DNA of 64,000 bases from Affinibrenneria salicis (GTDB lineage Bacteria; Pseudomonadota; Gammaproteobacteria; Enterobacterales; Enterobacteriaceae). Shown here one piece after another: positions 11,310-19,521 of this stretch. The stretch is taken from contig NZ_VYKJ01000005.1 in the NCBI RefSeq assembly GCF_008710095.1, positions 127,375-191,374 on the forward strand, given 5' to 3'. Position numbers and translations under genes: made by a program. The notes under the pieces are model-generated. The model searched no databases, had not been told where the DNA came from, and worked only from the letters and a program-made list of their open reading frames with translations. How positions within the stretch are numbered: the first letter of the stretch is position 1; every line of letters begins with the position of its first letter.

Positions 11310-12521
11310 ATGAATACTGTAACTACGTCTCGTTATTTTAAGCGGATCACGTCAGGCTGCCTGATCGCGCTCAGCGTTTCATCTTTTGCCAATGCCGGCG
11401 ATCTTAATATCCAGACTATGATCCCTGGCGTTCCGCAAATTGATGCGGAAGCGTATATCCTGATTGATTACAACTCCGGAAAAGTGCTGGCGGAAATGAA
11501 CGCCGACGCGCGCCGCGACCCGGCCAGTCTGACCAAGATGATGACCAGCTACGTTATCGGTCAGGCGATCAAATCCGGCAAAATCACCCCGAATGATATA
11601 GTCACCGTCAGCAAGGACGCCTGGGCTACCGGCAACCCGGTGTTCAAAGGCTCTTCGCTGATGTTTCTCAAGCCGGGCGATCGCGTACCGGTATCGGAAC
11701 TGAATCGCGGCATTATTCTGCAGTCGGGCAATGACGCCTGCGTGGCAATGGCCGATTACGTGGCCGGCAGCCAGGATGCCTTCGTCAATCTGATGAACGG
11801 CTACGTTAAAGCGCTCGGCCTGCAAAATACCCATTTTCAAACGGTGCACGGTCTGGACGCAGACGGCCAGTTCAGTTCCGCTCGCGATATGGCTCTGATC
11901 GGCCAGGCGCTGATTCGCGACGTACCGGAAGAGTACGCCACCTATAAAGAAAAAGATTTTACCTTCAACAACATCCGCCAGACCAACCGCAACGGTCTGC
12001 TGTGGGATACCAGCCTGAACGTGGACGGCATCAAAACCGGCCATACCTCCTCTGCCGGCTACAATCTGGTGGCGTCGGCCACAGAAGGCCAGATGCGCCT
12101 GATTTCCACCGTCATGGGGGGCAGAACGTTCAAAGGCCGCGAAGCGGAAAGCAAAAAACTGCTGACCTGGGGCTTCCGTTTCTTTGAAACCGTCGCGCCG
12201 CTAAAAACCGGCAAGGAGTTCGCCTCCGAACCAGTGTGGTTCGGCGACAACGACCGGGTTTCGCTGGGCGTGGATAAAGATGTTTATCTGACCATTCCGC
12301 GCGGCCGGATGAAGGATCTGAAGGCCAGCTATGTGCTGAACAACACCGAGCTGCACGCGCCGCTGGGCAAAAATCAGGTGGTGGGTTCGATTAACTTCCA
12401 GCTGGATGGTAAAACGATCGATCAACGCCCGCTGGTGGTGCTGAACGAAGTGAAGGAAGGCGGTATCTTCAGCCGTCTGGTGGACTATATTAAACTGATG
12501 TTCCACCACTGGTTCGGTTAA
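11310..12521 (+). CDS. dacA: D-alanyl-D-alanine carboxypeptidase PBP5
   Basis: Periplasmic low-mass PBP that removes the terminal D-Ala from peptidoglycan pentapeptides and helps keep cell shape. The 403 residues include a signal peptide cleaved near residue 29 (SSFANA), the catalytic SLTK motif at residues 73-76, SGN in [11 protein letters not shown] and KTG in [15 protein letters not shown] beta-rich second domain and a C-terminal amphipathic helix ([17 protein letters not shown]) anchor it to the inner membrane. It stands alone between terminators, with a 180-base upstream gap. Confidence 0.97.
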   Translation: MNTVTTSRYFKRITSGCLIALSVSSFANAGDLNIQTMIPGVPQIDAEAYILIDYNSGKVLAEMNADARRDPASLTKMMTSYVIGQAIKSGKITPNDIVTVSKDAWATGNPVFKGSSLMFLKPGDRVPVSELNRGIILQSGNDACVAMADYVAGSQDAFVNLMNGYVKALGLQNTHFQTVHGLDADGQFSSARDMALIGQALIRDVPEEYATYKEKDFTFNNIRQTNRNGLLWDTSLNVDGIKTGHTSSAGYNLVASATEGQMRLISTVMGGRTFKGREAESKKLLTWGFRFFETVAPLKTGKEFASEPVWFGDNDRVSLGVDKDVYLTIPRGRMKDLKASYVLNNTELHAPLGKNQVVGSINFQLDGKTIDQRPLVVLNEVKEGGIFSRLVDYIKLMFHHWFG

Positions 12522-12574
12522 CTCCCCGCCTCTTGTAAACGGGATTCGCCGTCCCCATATCAAGGTCATCACCC

Positions 12575-12604
12575 GCTCCCGCTCCGGCGGGAGCTATAAT
12601 TTTA
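12575..12604 (+). terminator. Terminator after dacA
   Basis: A perfect eight-base stem, GCTCCCGC paired with GCGGGAGC around a TCCG loop, is followed by TATAATTTTA. It begins 54 bases after the dacA stop. Confidence 0.65.
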
Positions 12605-12700
12605 ACCGAACGCCCCCCAACCGACGTCATAACGCGGCCAAAGCGCTCAGCGCGCCTGCGGTGTGAAAAACGATGGGTATCTGATCTTCGTGGAGCACAG

Positions 12701-12964
12701 ATGAAAACCAAACTTAATGAACTGCTCGAATTCCCCTGCTCTTTCACCTACAAAGTAATGGGCCTGGCCCAGCCGGAATTGGTCGACCAGGTGGTCGAGG
12801 TTGTCCAGCGTCACGCGCCAGGCGATTACAGCCCACAGGTCAAACCCAGCAGTAAAGGCAACTATCATTCCGTTTCCATTACGATTACCGCGACGCATAT
12901 CGAACAGGTTGAGACGCTGTATGAAGAACTGGGCAATATTGAAATCGTGCGCATGGTGCTGTAA
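12701..12964 (+). CDS. ybeD: YbeD family ACT-like protein (DUF493)
   Basis: An 87-residue cytoplasmic protein beginning [21 protein letters not shown]. The family has an ACT-like ferredoxin fold and is conserved between dacA and lipB in enterobacteria. Its role is not established, although the location suggests a link to lipoate metabolism. A GGAG site lies nine bases before the ATG. Length and N terminus match the family, so identity is secure and function is not. Confidence 0.93.
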   Translation: MKTKLNELLEFPCSFTYKVMGLAQPELVDQVVEVVQRHAPGDYSPQVKPSSKGNYHSVSITITATHIEQVETLYEELGNIEIVRMVL

Positions 12965-13044
12965 TTCAATCGATCGTCACGATCTCAGGGCTGGCGCGCG
13001 GCAACCACGCCGACGCGCGGCGCCCGATTAAAATCGCTTAGTGC

Positions 13045-13073
13045 TGTTCCCTGCCGTCTCCCGCCGTTATAAT
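13045..13073 (+). promoter_or_regulatory. Candidate lipB promoter
   Basis: A perfect TATAAT at 13068-13073 lies 17 bases after a weak TGTTCC. Transcription would begin near 13080, which rules out translation from the TTG at 13073 and supports the ATG at 13100 as the lipB start. Confidence 0.5.
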
Positions 13074-13099
13074 TGCCGCTATCCTTCCTTAACCTGAAG

Positions 13100-13798
13100 A
13101 TGACACGCTTGCTACAGGATAAGATCACAATACGTCAGTTTGGCGTACAGCCTTACCAGCCCGTCTCTCTGGCCATGCACCATTTTACCGATCTGCGCGA
13201 CGCCGCCAGCGGCGACGAAATCTGGCTGGTGGAGCATCCGCCGGTATTTACCCAGGGACAGGCCGGCAAAGCCGAACATGTTCTGACGCCCGGCGATATC
13301 CCGGTCATTCAGAGCGACCGCGGCGGACAGGTGACCTATCACGGTCCGGGCCAGCAGGTCATGTATATATTGATTGATCTGAAACGACGCCGGCTCGGCG
13401 TACGCCAGCTGGTGACCGCGCTGGAAGAAACGGTGATCCAGACGCTGGCGCATTTTTCGGTGAACGCACGCGCCCGCGCGGACGCGCCGGGCGTGTATGT
13501 CGGCGAAAAGAAAATCTGCTCGCTGGGTTTGCGCATCCGTAAGGGCTGTTCCTTCCACGGTCTGGCGCTGAATATCGCCATGGATTTGTCGCCGTTTCAA
13601 CGTATCAATCCCTGCGGCTACGCAGGCATGCAGATGACCCAGCTCAGTGCGCTGGCGCCGGGCGCCACGCTGCCCGACACAGCGCCGTTGCTGGTCGGCA
13701 CCTTTATGCAGCTGCTGGGCTATCGTCATCGGCAGATGCTGGACTGGGATCTGGCGCGCGACGGCAACCCTCTTCCGCTGGCGCAGCAGGAGCAATAA
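13100..13798 (+). CDS. lipB: Lipoyl(octanoyl) transferase
   Basis: Moves octanoyl groups from acyl carrier protein to lipoyl domains, the first step of lipoate assembly before LipA. It has 232 residues from ATG 13100. A TTG at 13109 (giving [12 protein letters not shown]) is also plausible because it matches the E. coli N terminus as I recall it, while the TTG at 13073 overlaps a TATAAT and is unlikely. The family motifs [24 protein letters not shown] with the catalytic Lys, and NPCGYAGM with the catalytic Cys are all present. Gene order ybeD-lipB-lipA is conserved. Confidence 0.95.
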   Translation: MTRLLQDKITIRQFGVQPYQPVSLAMHHFTDLRDAASGDEIWLVEHPPVFTQGQAGKAEHVLTPGDIPVIQSDRGGQVTYHGPGQQVMYILIDLKRRRLGVRQLVTALEETVIQTLAHFSVNARARADAPGVYVGEKKICSLGLRIRKGCSFHGLALNIAMDLSPFQRINPCGYAGMQMTQLSALAPGATLPDTAPLLVGTFMQLLGYRHRQMLDWDLARDGNPLPLAQQEQ

Positions 13799-13827
13799 GT
13801 TACATCTTATTTACATTATTTCTTCAT

Positions 13828-13861
13828 TTTGCCGGCGCAAAGGCTGTCCGCCTCCGGCAAA
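13828..13861 (+). terminator. Hairpin after lipB
   Basis: TTTGCCGG and CCGGCAAA form an eight-base stem with an 18-base loop 29 bases after lipB. The nearest T run begins about ten bases further on, so termination would be weak. The AT-rich stretch that follows to 13968 probably holds the lipA promoter (CATAAT at 13908). Confidence 0.4.
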
Positions 13862-13968
13862 GATGATATAATTTTTAGAGTTTTTTAAAAAAAAGTTTAA
13901 TTTCTCTCATAATCCTTTGAGTTTTTTAACAATTCAAACAGCGATTCAGAACTGGAACTTACGCGAAT

Positions 13969-14934
13969 ATGAGTAAACCGATTCAGATCGAACGCGGCGT
14001 AAAATACCGCGATGCCGATAAAATGGCGTTAATCCCGGTACGCACCGTGGTGACAGAACGACAGGAAATGCTGCGTAAACCTGAATGGATGAAGATCAAA
14101 CTGCCGGCTGACTCCAGCCGCATTCAGGGCATCAAATCAGCGATGCGTAAAAACGGTCTGCATTCCGTTTGCGAAGAAGCGTCCTGCCCCAACCTGTCCG
14201 AATGTTTTAACCACGGCACGGCGACCTTCATGATTTTAGGCGCCATCTGCACCCGACGCTGCCCGTTCTGCGACGTGGCGCACGGTCGACCGCTGACCCC
14301 GGACAGCAACGAACCGGAAAAGCTGGCCCAGACGATCCACGACATGGGGTTGCGCTATGTGGTCATTACCTCGGTCGACCGCGATGATCTGCGCGACGGC
14401 GGCGCACAGCATTTTGCCGACTGTATCAGCGCCATTCGCGCGAAAAGCCCGCAGATTAAGATCGAAACGCTGGTGCCCGATTTCCGCGGCCGCATGGATC
14501 GGGCGCTGGATATCCTGACCGTAACGCCGCCGGACGTCTTTAACCACAACCTGGAAAACGTGCCGCGCGTTTACCGCCAGGTGCGCCCGGGAGCGAACTA
14601 CGACTGGTCGCTGAAACTGCTGGAGCGTTTTAAAGAAGCGCACCCCGAAGTGCCGACCAAATCCGGTTTGATGGTCGGACTGGGAGAAACCAATGCCGAG
14701 ATCGTCGACGTTATGCGCGATTTGCGCCGTCATGGCGTAACGATGCTGACGCTTGGCCAGTATCTGCAGCCAAGCCGCCACCATCTGCCGGTACAGCGCT
14801 ATGTCAGCCCGGCCGAATTTGATGAAATGAAAGCGGAAGCTCTGGCAATGGGCTTTACCCACGCCGCATGCGGCCCCTTCGTCCGTTCTTCCTACCACGC
14901 CGATCTGCAGGCGAAAGGCATCGAAGTCAAATAA
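13969..14934 (+). CDS. lipA: Lipoyl synthase
   Basis: Radical SAM enzyme that inserts two sulfurs into octanoyl-lipoyl domains to give lipoate. It has 321 residues. The radical SAM cluster cysteines are Cys94, Cys98 and Cys101 (CTRRCPFC), and the auxiliary cluster that donates sulfur is held by Cys68, Cys73 and Cys79 ([12 protein letters not shown]). The terminal R-S-S-Y segment ([13 protein letters not shown]) of the auxiliary site is intact. It has its own 170-base upstream region, although it follows lipB in the same direction. Confidence 0.98.
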   Translation: MSKPIQIERGVKYRDADKMALIPVRTVVTERQEMLRKPEWMKIKLPADSSRIQGIKSAMRKNGLHSVCEEASCPNLSECFNHGTATFMILGAICTRRCPFCDVAHGRPLTPDSNEPEKLAQTIHDMGLRYVVITSVDRDDLRDGGAQHFADCISAIRAKSPQIKIETLVPDFRGRMDRALDILTVTPPDVFNHNLENVPRVYRQVRPGANYDWSLKLLERFKEAHPEVPTKSGLMVGLGETNAEIVDVMRDLRRHGVTMLTLGQYLQPSRHHLPVQRYVSPAEFDEMKAEALAMGFTHAACGPFVRSSYHADLQAKGIEVK

Positions 14935-14951
14935 CCCGGCATGGTTGCCAA

Positions 14952-15003
14952 CAACCTACGTCTCGCTCCGGTCGGCAACACGACCGAGGCGAGACGTAGG
15001 TTG
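14952..15003. repeat. Long inverted repeat between lipA and tatE
   Basis: Two 23-base arms (14952-14974 and 14981-15003) are complementary apart from two adjacent positions. The first 15 bases, CAACCTACGTCTCGC against GCGAGACGTAGGTTG, are perfect. The loop is six bases, GCAACA. It starts 17 bases after the lipA stop and has no U tract, so it resembles a palindromic repeat or an RNA-stabilising hairpin more than a terminator. Confidence 0.75.
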
Positions 15004-15385
15004 CCGCTATTGCCGCCTGAAAAATCGCGATGAATAAACGCCCGGACATCAGCGTTCAAAAGCATGCCGGCCTGCCTTTTCTGTGGCTGAACGGCGTTGA
15101 AGGGCGTCAGGCGGCGCTCTGCTTATATTTTCTTACATATAAGCCCCTGAACAGAGCATGGATACACACGGAATACCGCAACAGACCGGCTTTTATTCCG
15201 GCGCCGCGTACCCGACGCTATCGCGTTTGTCATGACGCGCGTTTGAGTACAGTCCGCCCGGCGCAGGCTGTAATCAGACGCTGGCCCGACTTGCCGCTGC
15301 GCGATCAGGCTGGGGCACGCGTCAGGCCCGCGCAGGCGGGCAGTCTGGTGCGAATGACGAAAAAACGATGTGGGATAAAGGCGGT
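15004..15385. other. Gene-free stretch between lipA hairpin and tatE
   Basis: No supportable gene here. One reading frame (15030-15419) has no ribosome binding site, no family character and runs into the tatE 3' end. A six-base hairpin, GCCCGC and GCGGGC around GCAG, is at 15326-15341. Confidence 0.5.
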
Positions 15386-15592
15386 TTACTCTTTCGGACG
15401 GCCGTCGCCCAGCGACTGAGGCGTTTCGTCCTGTGCGTTATTTTTTACCTGCGGCTCGTCATTCATCGCTTTTTTAAAGCCTTTAATGGCCGCGCCCAGA
15501 TCTCCCCCGAGGCTGCGTAATTTATTGGTGCCGAACAGTAAAACGATTAATGCGCCAATCACCAGAAGTTTGGCGATGCTGATACCTTCCAT
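15386..15592 (-). CDS. tatE: Sec-independent translocase subunit TatE
   Basis: A 68-residue TatA/TatE-type protein of the twin-arginine export system. The ATG at 15592 gives [18 protein letters not shown], one membrane helix, then the hinge [14 protein letters not shown] and the amphipathic helix [12 protein letters not shown], ending in a short charged tail. Starts further upstream would add about 29 residues without family support. Its site downstream of lipA, away from tatABC, matches E. coli and favours TatE over TatA. The ribosome binding site (AGGT) is weak, consistent with low expression. Confidence 0.92.
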   Translation of the reverse strand: MEGISIAKLLVIGALIVLLFGTNKLRSLGGDLGAAIKGFKKAMNDEPQVKNNAQDETPQSLGDGRPKE

Positions 15593-15716
15593 AATATTAC
15601 CTGTCTGAATTAACCAGCCGGATACACCGGCGAATAAAAATGATGTATTGACTGTGTCCCCGCGGCCCGGGCAACACAATCGGAAATTGTAACAAAGTAA
15701 GATGCCATGCCGGGCG

Positions 15717-16508
15717 CTACCGCTTCAGCTGCGGTGATTCGAAGCGTCGATTTTCCAGTACCGGCAGTTGACGGCGCGCATGGTTCAGCCGCTCTTCATC
15801 CAGTTGGGCAAAAATCAGCGCCGGAACCTCCGCCGCGCGAGCCAACACCACGCCGAGCGGATCGACCGCCATGCTGCTGCCGATATTCTTCTCGCCGCAT
15901 TCGCCGCTGGCCACCACATAACAGGTATTGTCCAGCGCGCGGGCGGACAACAGAATCTCCCAGTGCGCCTCTTTCAGCGGCCCCCTGAGCCACGCCGCCG
16001 GCACCACCAGTACCTGCGCGCCATCCAGCGCCAGACGCCGCGCCAGTTCGGGGAAACGAACGTCATAGCAGGTCATCAGCCCGATTTTCATCCCGGCTAC
16101 GTCCACCAGCGCCGGCACTTCGCAGCCCGGCGTAACGCGACGTGATTCCTGCATGGCGAAGGCGTCATACAGATGAAGTTTATGGTAATGCGTAAGCAAC
16201 TCGCCGCGCCGCAACACCACCAGAGTATTAAACACGCGTCCTGGCCCGGCGGGGGTATGCAGCGTGAGCGCCAGCGTCAGATCAATTTCGGCGCTGGCGG
16301 CGCGCAGCTGGCTGATAAAGGGACCATCCAGCGGCTGGGCCGCGTTAACGCCCCAGTCGGGATCGCGGTTATCCCGCGCCAGCACCGCCTCCGGCAGCAC
16401 CAGCAAATCGGCCGCCGCGGCGTTCGCCTCATGCATTAAACGCAAACAGGTCGCCAGATTGTGCCGCCACTCGCGTTCTACCGCAAACTGCCCCAGTGCG
16501 ACTTTCAT
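15717..16508 (-). CDS. ybeM: Carbon-nitrogen hydrolase, deaminated glutathione amidase type
   Basis: A 263-residue nitrilase-superfamily amidase. The Glu-Lys-Cys triad is visible in [15 protein letters not shown] and TCYDVRFPE. The closest family I recognise is Nit1/YbeM, which hydrolyses deaminated glutathione in metabolite repair; from memory this gene is broken in E. coli K-12 and intact in related genera. It is intact here. It lies between tatE (same strand) and the divergent crcB riboswitch region. Family membership is firm; the exact substrate is inferred from family and location. Confidence 0.85.
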   Translation of the reverse strand: MKVALGQFAVEREWRHNLATCLRLMHEANAAAADLLVLPEAVLARDNRDPDWGVNAAQPLDGPFISQLRAASAEIDLTLALTLHTPAGPGRVFNTLVVLRRGELLTHYHKLHLYDAFAMQESRRVTPGCEVPALVDVAGMKIGLMTCYDVRFPELARRLALDGAQVLVVPAAWLRGPLKEAHWEILLSARALDNTCYVVASGECGEKNIGSSMAVDPLGVVLARAAEVPALIFAQLDEERLNHARRQLPVLENRRFESPQLKR

Positions 16509-16565
16509 CCTCTTTTATCCCCCGCTGCCGTTCGTTGCCTGTTTTACCCGACCAGCCTGCCCGGC

Positions 16566-16594
16566 TACAAAACCACGGCCGAAGCGAGTAAACT
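16566..16594 (+). promoter_or_regulatory. Candidate crcB promoter
   Basis: TACAAA, a 17-base spacer and TAAACT lie just before the fluoride aptamer, placing the predicted transcript start near 16601, about nine bases before the aptamer core. Weak -35 match; supported mainly by position. Confidence 0.3.
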
Positions 16595-16609
16595 AAGCCT
16601 GTATTTGAC

Positions 16610-16655
16610 GGAGATGACATTCCTCCATAACCGCCTGTTGGCTAATGATGTCTAC
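16610..16655 (+). promoter_or_regulatory. Fluoride riboswitch (crcB motif)
   Basis: The RNA matches the fluoride aptamer. The first hairpin is GGAG and CTCC closing a loop with GACAT (16616-16620). A linker AUAACC leads to a second hairpin, GCC-TGTT-GGC, then TAATGATGTCTAC. ATGTC at 16648-16652 pairs with the GACAT loop to form the diagnostic pseudoknot, and the conserved CUAC end is intact. A following hairpin with a GCGA tetraloop (CCTC/GAGG, 16661-16672, flanked by TACG and CGTA) may be the expression platform. It lies 85 bases before crcB, the fluoride channel gene, as expected for a switch that turns expression on with fluoride. Confidence 0.92.
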
Positions 16656-16739
16656 GTAACCCTCGCGAGAGGTGCGTAGCGTCACGCTCTGCCTTTCCGA
16701 GATTAACCTTGCTTACCCCTGAATAAAAGGTGTCTTGTT

Positions 16740-17117
16740 ATGTTTAATGCATTTCTGGTGGTATTTATTGGCGGCGGTATCGGCAGCGTGGCGCGCTGGT
16801 TATTAAGCCTGCGTCTCAATGCGCTACATGCTCAGTTACCATTCGGCACGCTCAGCGCCAATCTGATTGGCGCGTTTATTATTGGCGCCGCGCTGGCTGT
16901 CTTCCTGCGCGTCCCACAGATCGATGCGCAATGGCGACTGCTGATCACCACCGGCTTCTGCGGCGGCCTGACCACGTTTTCCACCTTCTCGGCCGAAGTG
17001 TTCACTCTGCTGCAAAGTGGCCAGTTGCTGTTCGCCGGGCTGAATATTGCGCTGAATCTGCTGGGGTCGCTGTTAATGACGGCGCTGGCGTTTAGCCTGG
17101 TCGGCTGGCTCAGCTAA
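16740..17117 (+). CDS. crcB: Fluoride ion channel CrcB (Fluc)
   Basis: A 125-residue inner membrane protein with four hydrophobic segments. Dual-topology dimers form a fluoride export channel. Family motifs are visible: [10 protein letters not shown] at the start, the conserved Asn in [11 protein letters not shown], and [15 protein letters not shown], which includes the Phe and polar track residues. The AAAGGTG site lies about eight bases before the ATG. A fluoride riboswitch precedes it, so expression should rise with intracellular fluoride. Its place between the amidase gene and cspE resembles E. coli. Confidence 0.95.
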   Translation: MFNAFLVVFIGGGIGSVARWLLSLRLNALHAQLPFGTLSANLIGAFIIGAALAVFLRVPQIDAQWRLLITTGFCGGLTTFSTFSAEVFTLLQSGQLLFAGLNIALNLLGSLLMTALAFSLVGWLS

Positions 17118-17129
17118 TCCCTGTGCAAT

Positions 17130-17166
17130 CCGGCATTGCAGGCCTGATGTCCGCAGTCAATGCCGG
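17130..17166. repeat. Inverted repeat after crcB
   Basis: CCGGCATTG and CAATGCCGG form a nine-base stem with a 19-base loop, 12 bases past the crcB stop. No U tract follows, so it may protect the transcript 3' end or end transcription weakly. Confidence 0.45.
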
Positions 17167-17241
17167 GTTGGCTGGCTGAATGACGTGCCCGCTGGCGCGT
17201 CATGATTTTCGGCTTAAGTGCGGGATTGATGATTGATAGCC

Positions 17242-17270
17242 AAAAAAAAACCCGCCGGAGGCGGGTTTTT
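17242..17270. terminator. Bidirectional terminator between crcB and cspE
   Basis: A run of nine A, then CCCGCC-GGA-GGCGGG, then TTTTT. It works on paper in both directions and lies 17 bases after the cspE stop on the minus strand. Confidence 0.85.
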
Positions 17271-17286
17271 CAGGAAATCGGTATAA

Positions 17287-17496
17287 TTAAATAGCGATAA
17301 CGTTAGCAGCAGATGGACCTTTAGCACCGCTGGTGATTTCGAACTCTACGCGCTGACCTTCAGCAAGAGTTTTGAAACCGTTGCTCTGGATGGCAGAGAA
17401 GTGTACGAACACGTCTTTGCTTCCATCTTCCGGAGTAATGAAACCGAATCCTTTGGACTCATTAAACCACTTAACGCTACCTTTAATCTTAGACAT
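17287..17496 (-). CDS. cspE: Cold-shock-family RNA chaperone CspE
   Basis: A 69-residue OB-fold nucleic acid binding protein that melts RNA hairpins and can act as an antiterminator. The RNP1 motif KGFGFI and RNP2 motif VFVHF are present in [22 protein letters not shown]. The ATG at 17496 with an AAAGGTAAG site gives the universal Csp N terminus; in-frame ATGs upstream would add a meaningless leader. The 5' untranslated region contains a GACACA/TGTGTC hairpin. Location next to crcB favours CspE over CspC. Confidence 0.93.
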   Translation of the reverse strand: MSKIKGSVKWFNESKGFGFITPEDGSKDVFVHFSAIQSNGFKTLAEGQRVEFEITSGAKGPSAANVIAI

Positions 17497-17578
17497 CAAA
17501 CTTACCTTTAACATGAATGAACGACACAAAATCTGTGTCATGCACAGTACAGCAATAGATTGACCTTTTGTCCAGCCG

Positions 17579-17606
17579 AAGATAGCTAAAAAGTGATAAA
17601 TGTCGA
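17579..17606 (-). promoter_or_regulatory. Candidate cspE promoter
   Basis: Read on the minus strand, TCGACA, 16 bases and TATCTT lie about 80 bases before the cspE start. This would give a leader of roughly 75 bases. Confidence 0.3.
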
Positions 17607-17693
17607 TAAAAAAGCATGCATAGCGTGAAAACGATTAAACGGCGCCCGACCGCGTCGGTTTTATCTGCCGCGTTGAAATGTGGACACCGTTTT

Positions 17694-17905
17694 TATATTC
17701 GCCCTATTTCAGGCTGCAGTTGCGTTGACTACGCTCAATGACCCGCCGCCCGGGACGTTGCCCTCTGATGCCGTCGCCAGCGACGTTCACATCCTCTCCG
17801 GCCGGATTTAAGGCGCATAAACCAGTTGGCCTACCCTAAAGGGCCGGCGCTTTGCGTTATTCAAAACGATAATGTATTGTCTGCACTCGAATTATTCAGA
17901 GCATA
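17694..17905 (-). repeat. Terminal-inverted-repeat intergenic element, copy 1
   Basis: This 212-base stretch has ends TATATTC and GAGCATA. Its right end read backwards, TATGCTCTGAATAATTCGAG, and its left end (TTTCAGGCTGCAGTTGCGTTG, then CGCTCAAT) match the corresponding ends of the element at 47677-48015. I recognise the ends, from memory, as a short repeat scattered through intergenic DNA of Serratia, Pectobacterium and relatives. It contains no gene, lies between cspE and the racemase gene, and ends 33 bases before the racemase ATG, so it may supply promoter or leader sequence. Confidence 0.7.
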
Positions 17906-17938
17906 CAATATGCCAGACAGGAAACAGGCGACCTAAAT

Positions 17939-18634
17939 ATGAAAATATTAGGACTCATTGGCGGCATGAGCTGGGAATCCACCATCCCGTATTATCGCAT
18001 TATTAATGAGCACGTTAAGCAGCAGCTGGGCGGCTTGCATTCGGCCCGGATCATTCTTTATAGCGTGGACTTCCATTCCATTGAACAATTGCAGTCAACG
18101 GGAAACTGGTCACAGGCCGGTGTGGAACTGGCTAACGCCGCGCTGGCGCTGAAAAAAGCCGGCGCCGAGGCCATCGTAATTTGCACTAACACCATGCATA
18201 AGGTGGCGCCCGACGTTGAGGCCGCCTGCGGCCTGCCGCTTTTACACATCGCCGACGCCACCGCGCAGCAGATAAAAGAGCAGCGTCTGAGCAAAGTCGG
18301 CCTGCTCGGCACGCGTTATACCATGGAGCAGGATTTTTACCGCCAGCGCATTATCCGCCGGCACGGTATCGAGGTTATCACCCCCGATGAAGCGCAACGG
18401 GCAACGCTCAACCAGATTATTTTTCAGGAACTGTGTCTGGGTAAGATCACCGAGTCTTCCCGGGAGCGCGTGAAACAGATGATCGCTCAGTTGCAGCTTC
18501 AGGGCGCCGAAGGAATCATTCTCGGCTGTACCGAAATTCCGCTGCTGATCTCGGCCGGGGACGCCGATATACCGCTGTTTGACACCACTACGCTGCATGC
18601 GCAGGCGGCGGCCCGCTTTGCATTGAGCCAGTGA
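17939..18634 (+). CDS. Aspartate/glutamate racemase family protein
   Basis: A 231-residue cofactor-independent amino acid racemase of the Asp/Glu family, closest by pattern to YgeA/RacX-type broad-specificity racemases. The two catalytic cysteines are in ICTNTMHK near residue 82 and LGCTEIPLL near residue 198. The N terminus MKILGLIGGMSWEST is characteristic. It is a single gene flanked by the repeat element upstream and a strong terminator downstream. The natural substrate cannot be read from sequence. D-amino acid production for cell wall remodelling is one possibility. Confidence 0.85.
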   Translation: MKILGLIGGMSWESTIPYYRIINEHVKQQLGGLHSARIILYSVDFHSIEQLQSTGNWSQAGVELANAALALKKAGAEAIVICTNTMHKVAPDVEAACGLPLLHIADATAQQIKEQRLSKVGLLGTRYTMEQDFYRQRIIRRHGIEVITPDEAQRATLNQIIFQELCLGKITESSRERVKQMIAQLQLQGAEGIILGCTEIPLLISAGDADIPLFDTTTLHAQAAARFALSQ

Positions 18635-18653
18635 TGATGTGGCATAAGAAGTG

Positions 18654-18689
18654 GGGGATGACGGCATAGATATGTCTCATCCCCTTTTT
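18654..18689 (+). terminator. Terminator after racemase gene
   Basis: GGGGATGA and TCATCCCC form a perfect eight-base stem with a 15-base loop, followed by TTTTT. It begins 20 bases after the racemase stop. Confidence 0.85.
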
Positions 18690-18869
18690 AGCGCTCAGGT
18701 TTCCCCTTTTCTGCGATTATTAAACGCAGCGTCGGGGTGACTGGCGGCCCGGCGGCAACGGCACGAGTGACGCGTTGCCAGGGCGGGATGTTTTTTTCAG
18801 GCACGGGGAAGTAAAACTTACTGACGTAGTTCCGACATTCTCCCGCCCGACATCAATTGAGACACGCGC

Positions 18870-18932
18870 TTATTTATTACTCAACATGGCTTCAATGAAT
18901 GCTTTCCAGGTACTGACTTCTGCTTCAATCAT
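18870..18932 (-). CDS. ypfM: Small protein YpfM homologue
   Basis: A 20-residue protein, MIEAEVSTWKAFIEAMLSNK. As I recall it, E. coli YpfM is a 19-residue protein of the same pattern (MIE, W-K-x-F-I-E, M-L, basic end). The AGAGG site lies five bases before the ATG. Genomic context agrees: in E. coli ypfM lies just upstream of yffB-dapE on the opposite strand, as here. The short amphipathic helix suggests membrane or protein association, but no function is known to me. Longer in-frame extensions upstream have no matching start signal. Confidence 0.8.
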   Translation of the reverse strand: MIEAEVSTWKAFIEAMLSNK

Positions 18933-19157
18933 AACAACCTCTAATTTTAACCGGCGCCGTATTATACGCACATTTTTTAACCAGGCAAATATGATCCTTA
19001 TCAACCCCCATCTGGTCAGCGGTCGGTTTTCCGTTTGTTTCGTGTGGTGGATCTCATCGCGTTTTTTCGGCATGCTGACGGTTATTCATGCCCGGCGCCC
19101 AAAACGCCCGGGCTGATGCATTTTTCACCCATGTGAAGCAGAAAGGATTGGCCTGTA

Positions 19158-19520
19158 ATGACGTTCACCCTATATGGCATCAAAAACTGCGATACCATCA
19201 AAAAAGCCCGCCGCTGGCTGGAAGAACAACACATCGAATACCGTTTTCACGACTATCGCGCCGATGGACTGGACGAAGCCCGTCTGCAGGGCTTTATCGA
19301 TCTGGTTGGCTGGCAAACGCTGCTGAATACGCGCGGCACCACCTGGCGCCGACTGAGCGAAGCGCAGCGTAACGCGGTCGACAACGCCGACGCGGCGAAA
19401 GCGCTAATGCTGCAGCAGCCCGCCGTCATCAAGCGACCTCTACTGGTCAGCGCCAGCGGCCAGGCGCTGTGCGGTTTTAGCCCCGACGGCTATCAAACAT
19501 TTATCGCGGAGGTGAAGTAG
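19158..19520 (+). CDS. yffB: YffB, ArsC/Spx family protein
   Basis: A 120-residue thioredoxin-fold protein of the ArsC family. The N terminus [21 protein letters not shown] has one Cys in the position of the arsenate reductase nucleophile, but the arginine triad typical of true arsenate reductases is not evident, so the family's glutathione-dependent or regulatory roles remain possible. It is one base before dapE and clearly co-transcribed with it. The pair is conserved across enterobacteria without a known functional reason. Confidence 0.9.
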   Translation: MTFTLYGIKNCDTIKKARRWLEEQHIEYRFHDYRADGLDEARLQGFIDLVGWQTLLNTRGTTWRRLSEAQRNAVDNADAAKALMLQQPAVIKRPLLVSASGQALCGFSPDGYQTFIAEVK

Positions 19521-19521
19521 C

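Noticed and set aside
15030..15419. 129-codon plus-strand frame between lipA and tatE
   Set aside because: Overlaps the tatE 3' end, lacks a ribosome binding site, and its Arg/Pro-rich sequence has no family character.
18775..19116. 113-codon plus-strand frame over ypfM
   Set aside because: No ribosome binding site; it lies opposite ypfM, which has better support.
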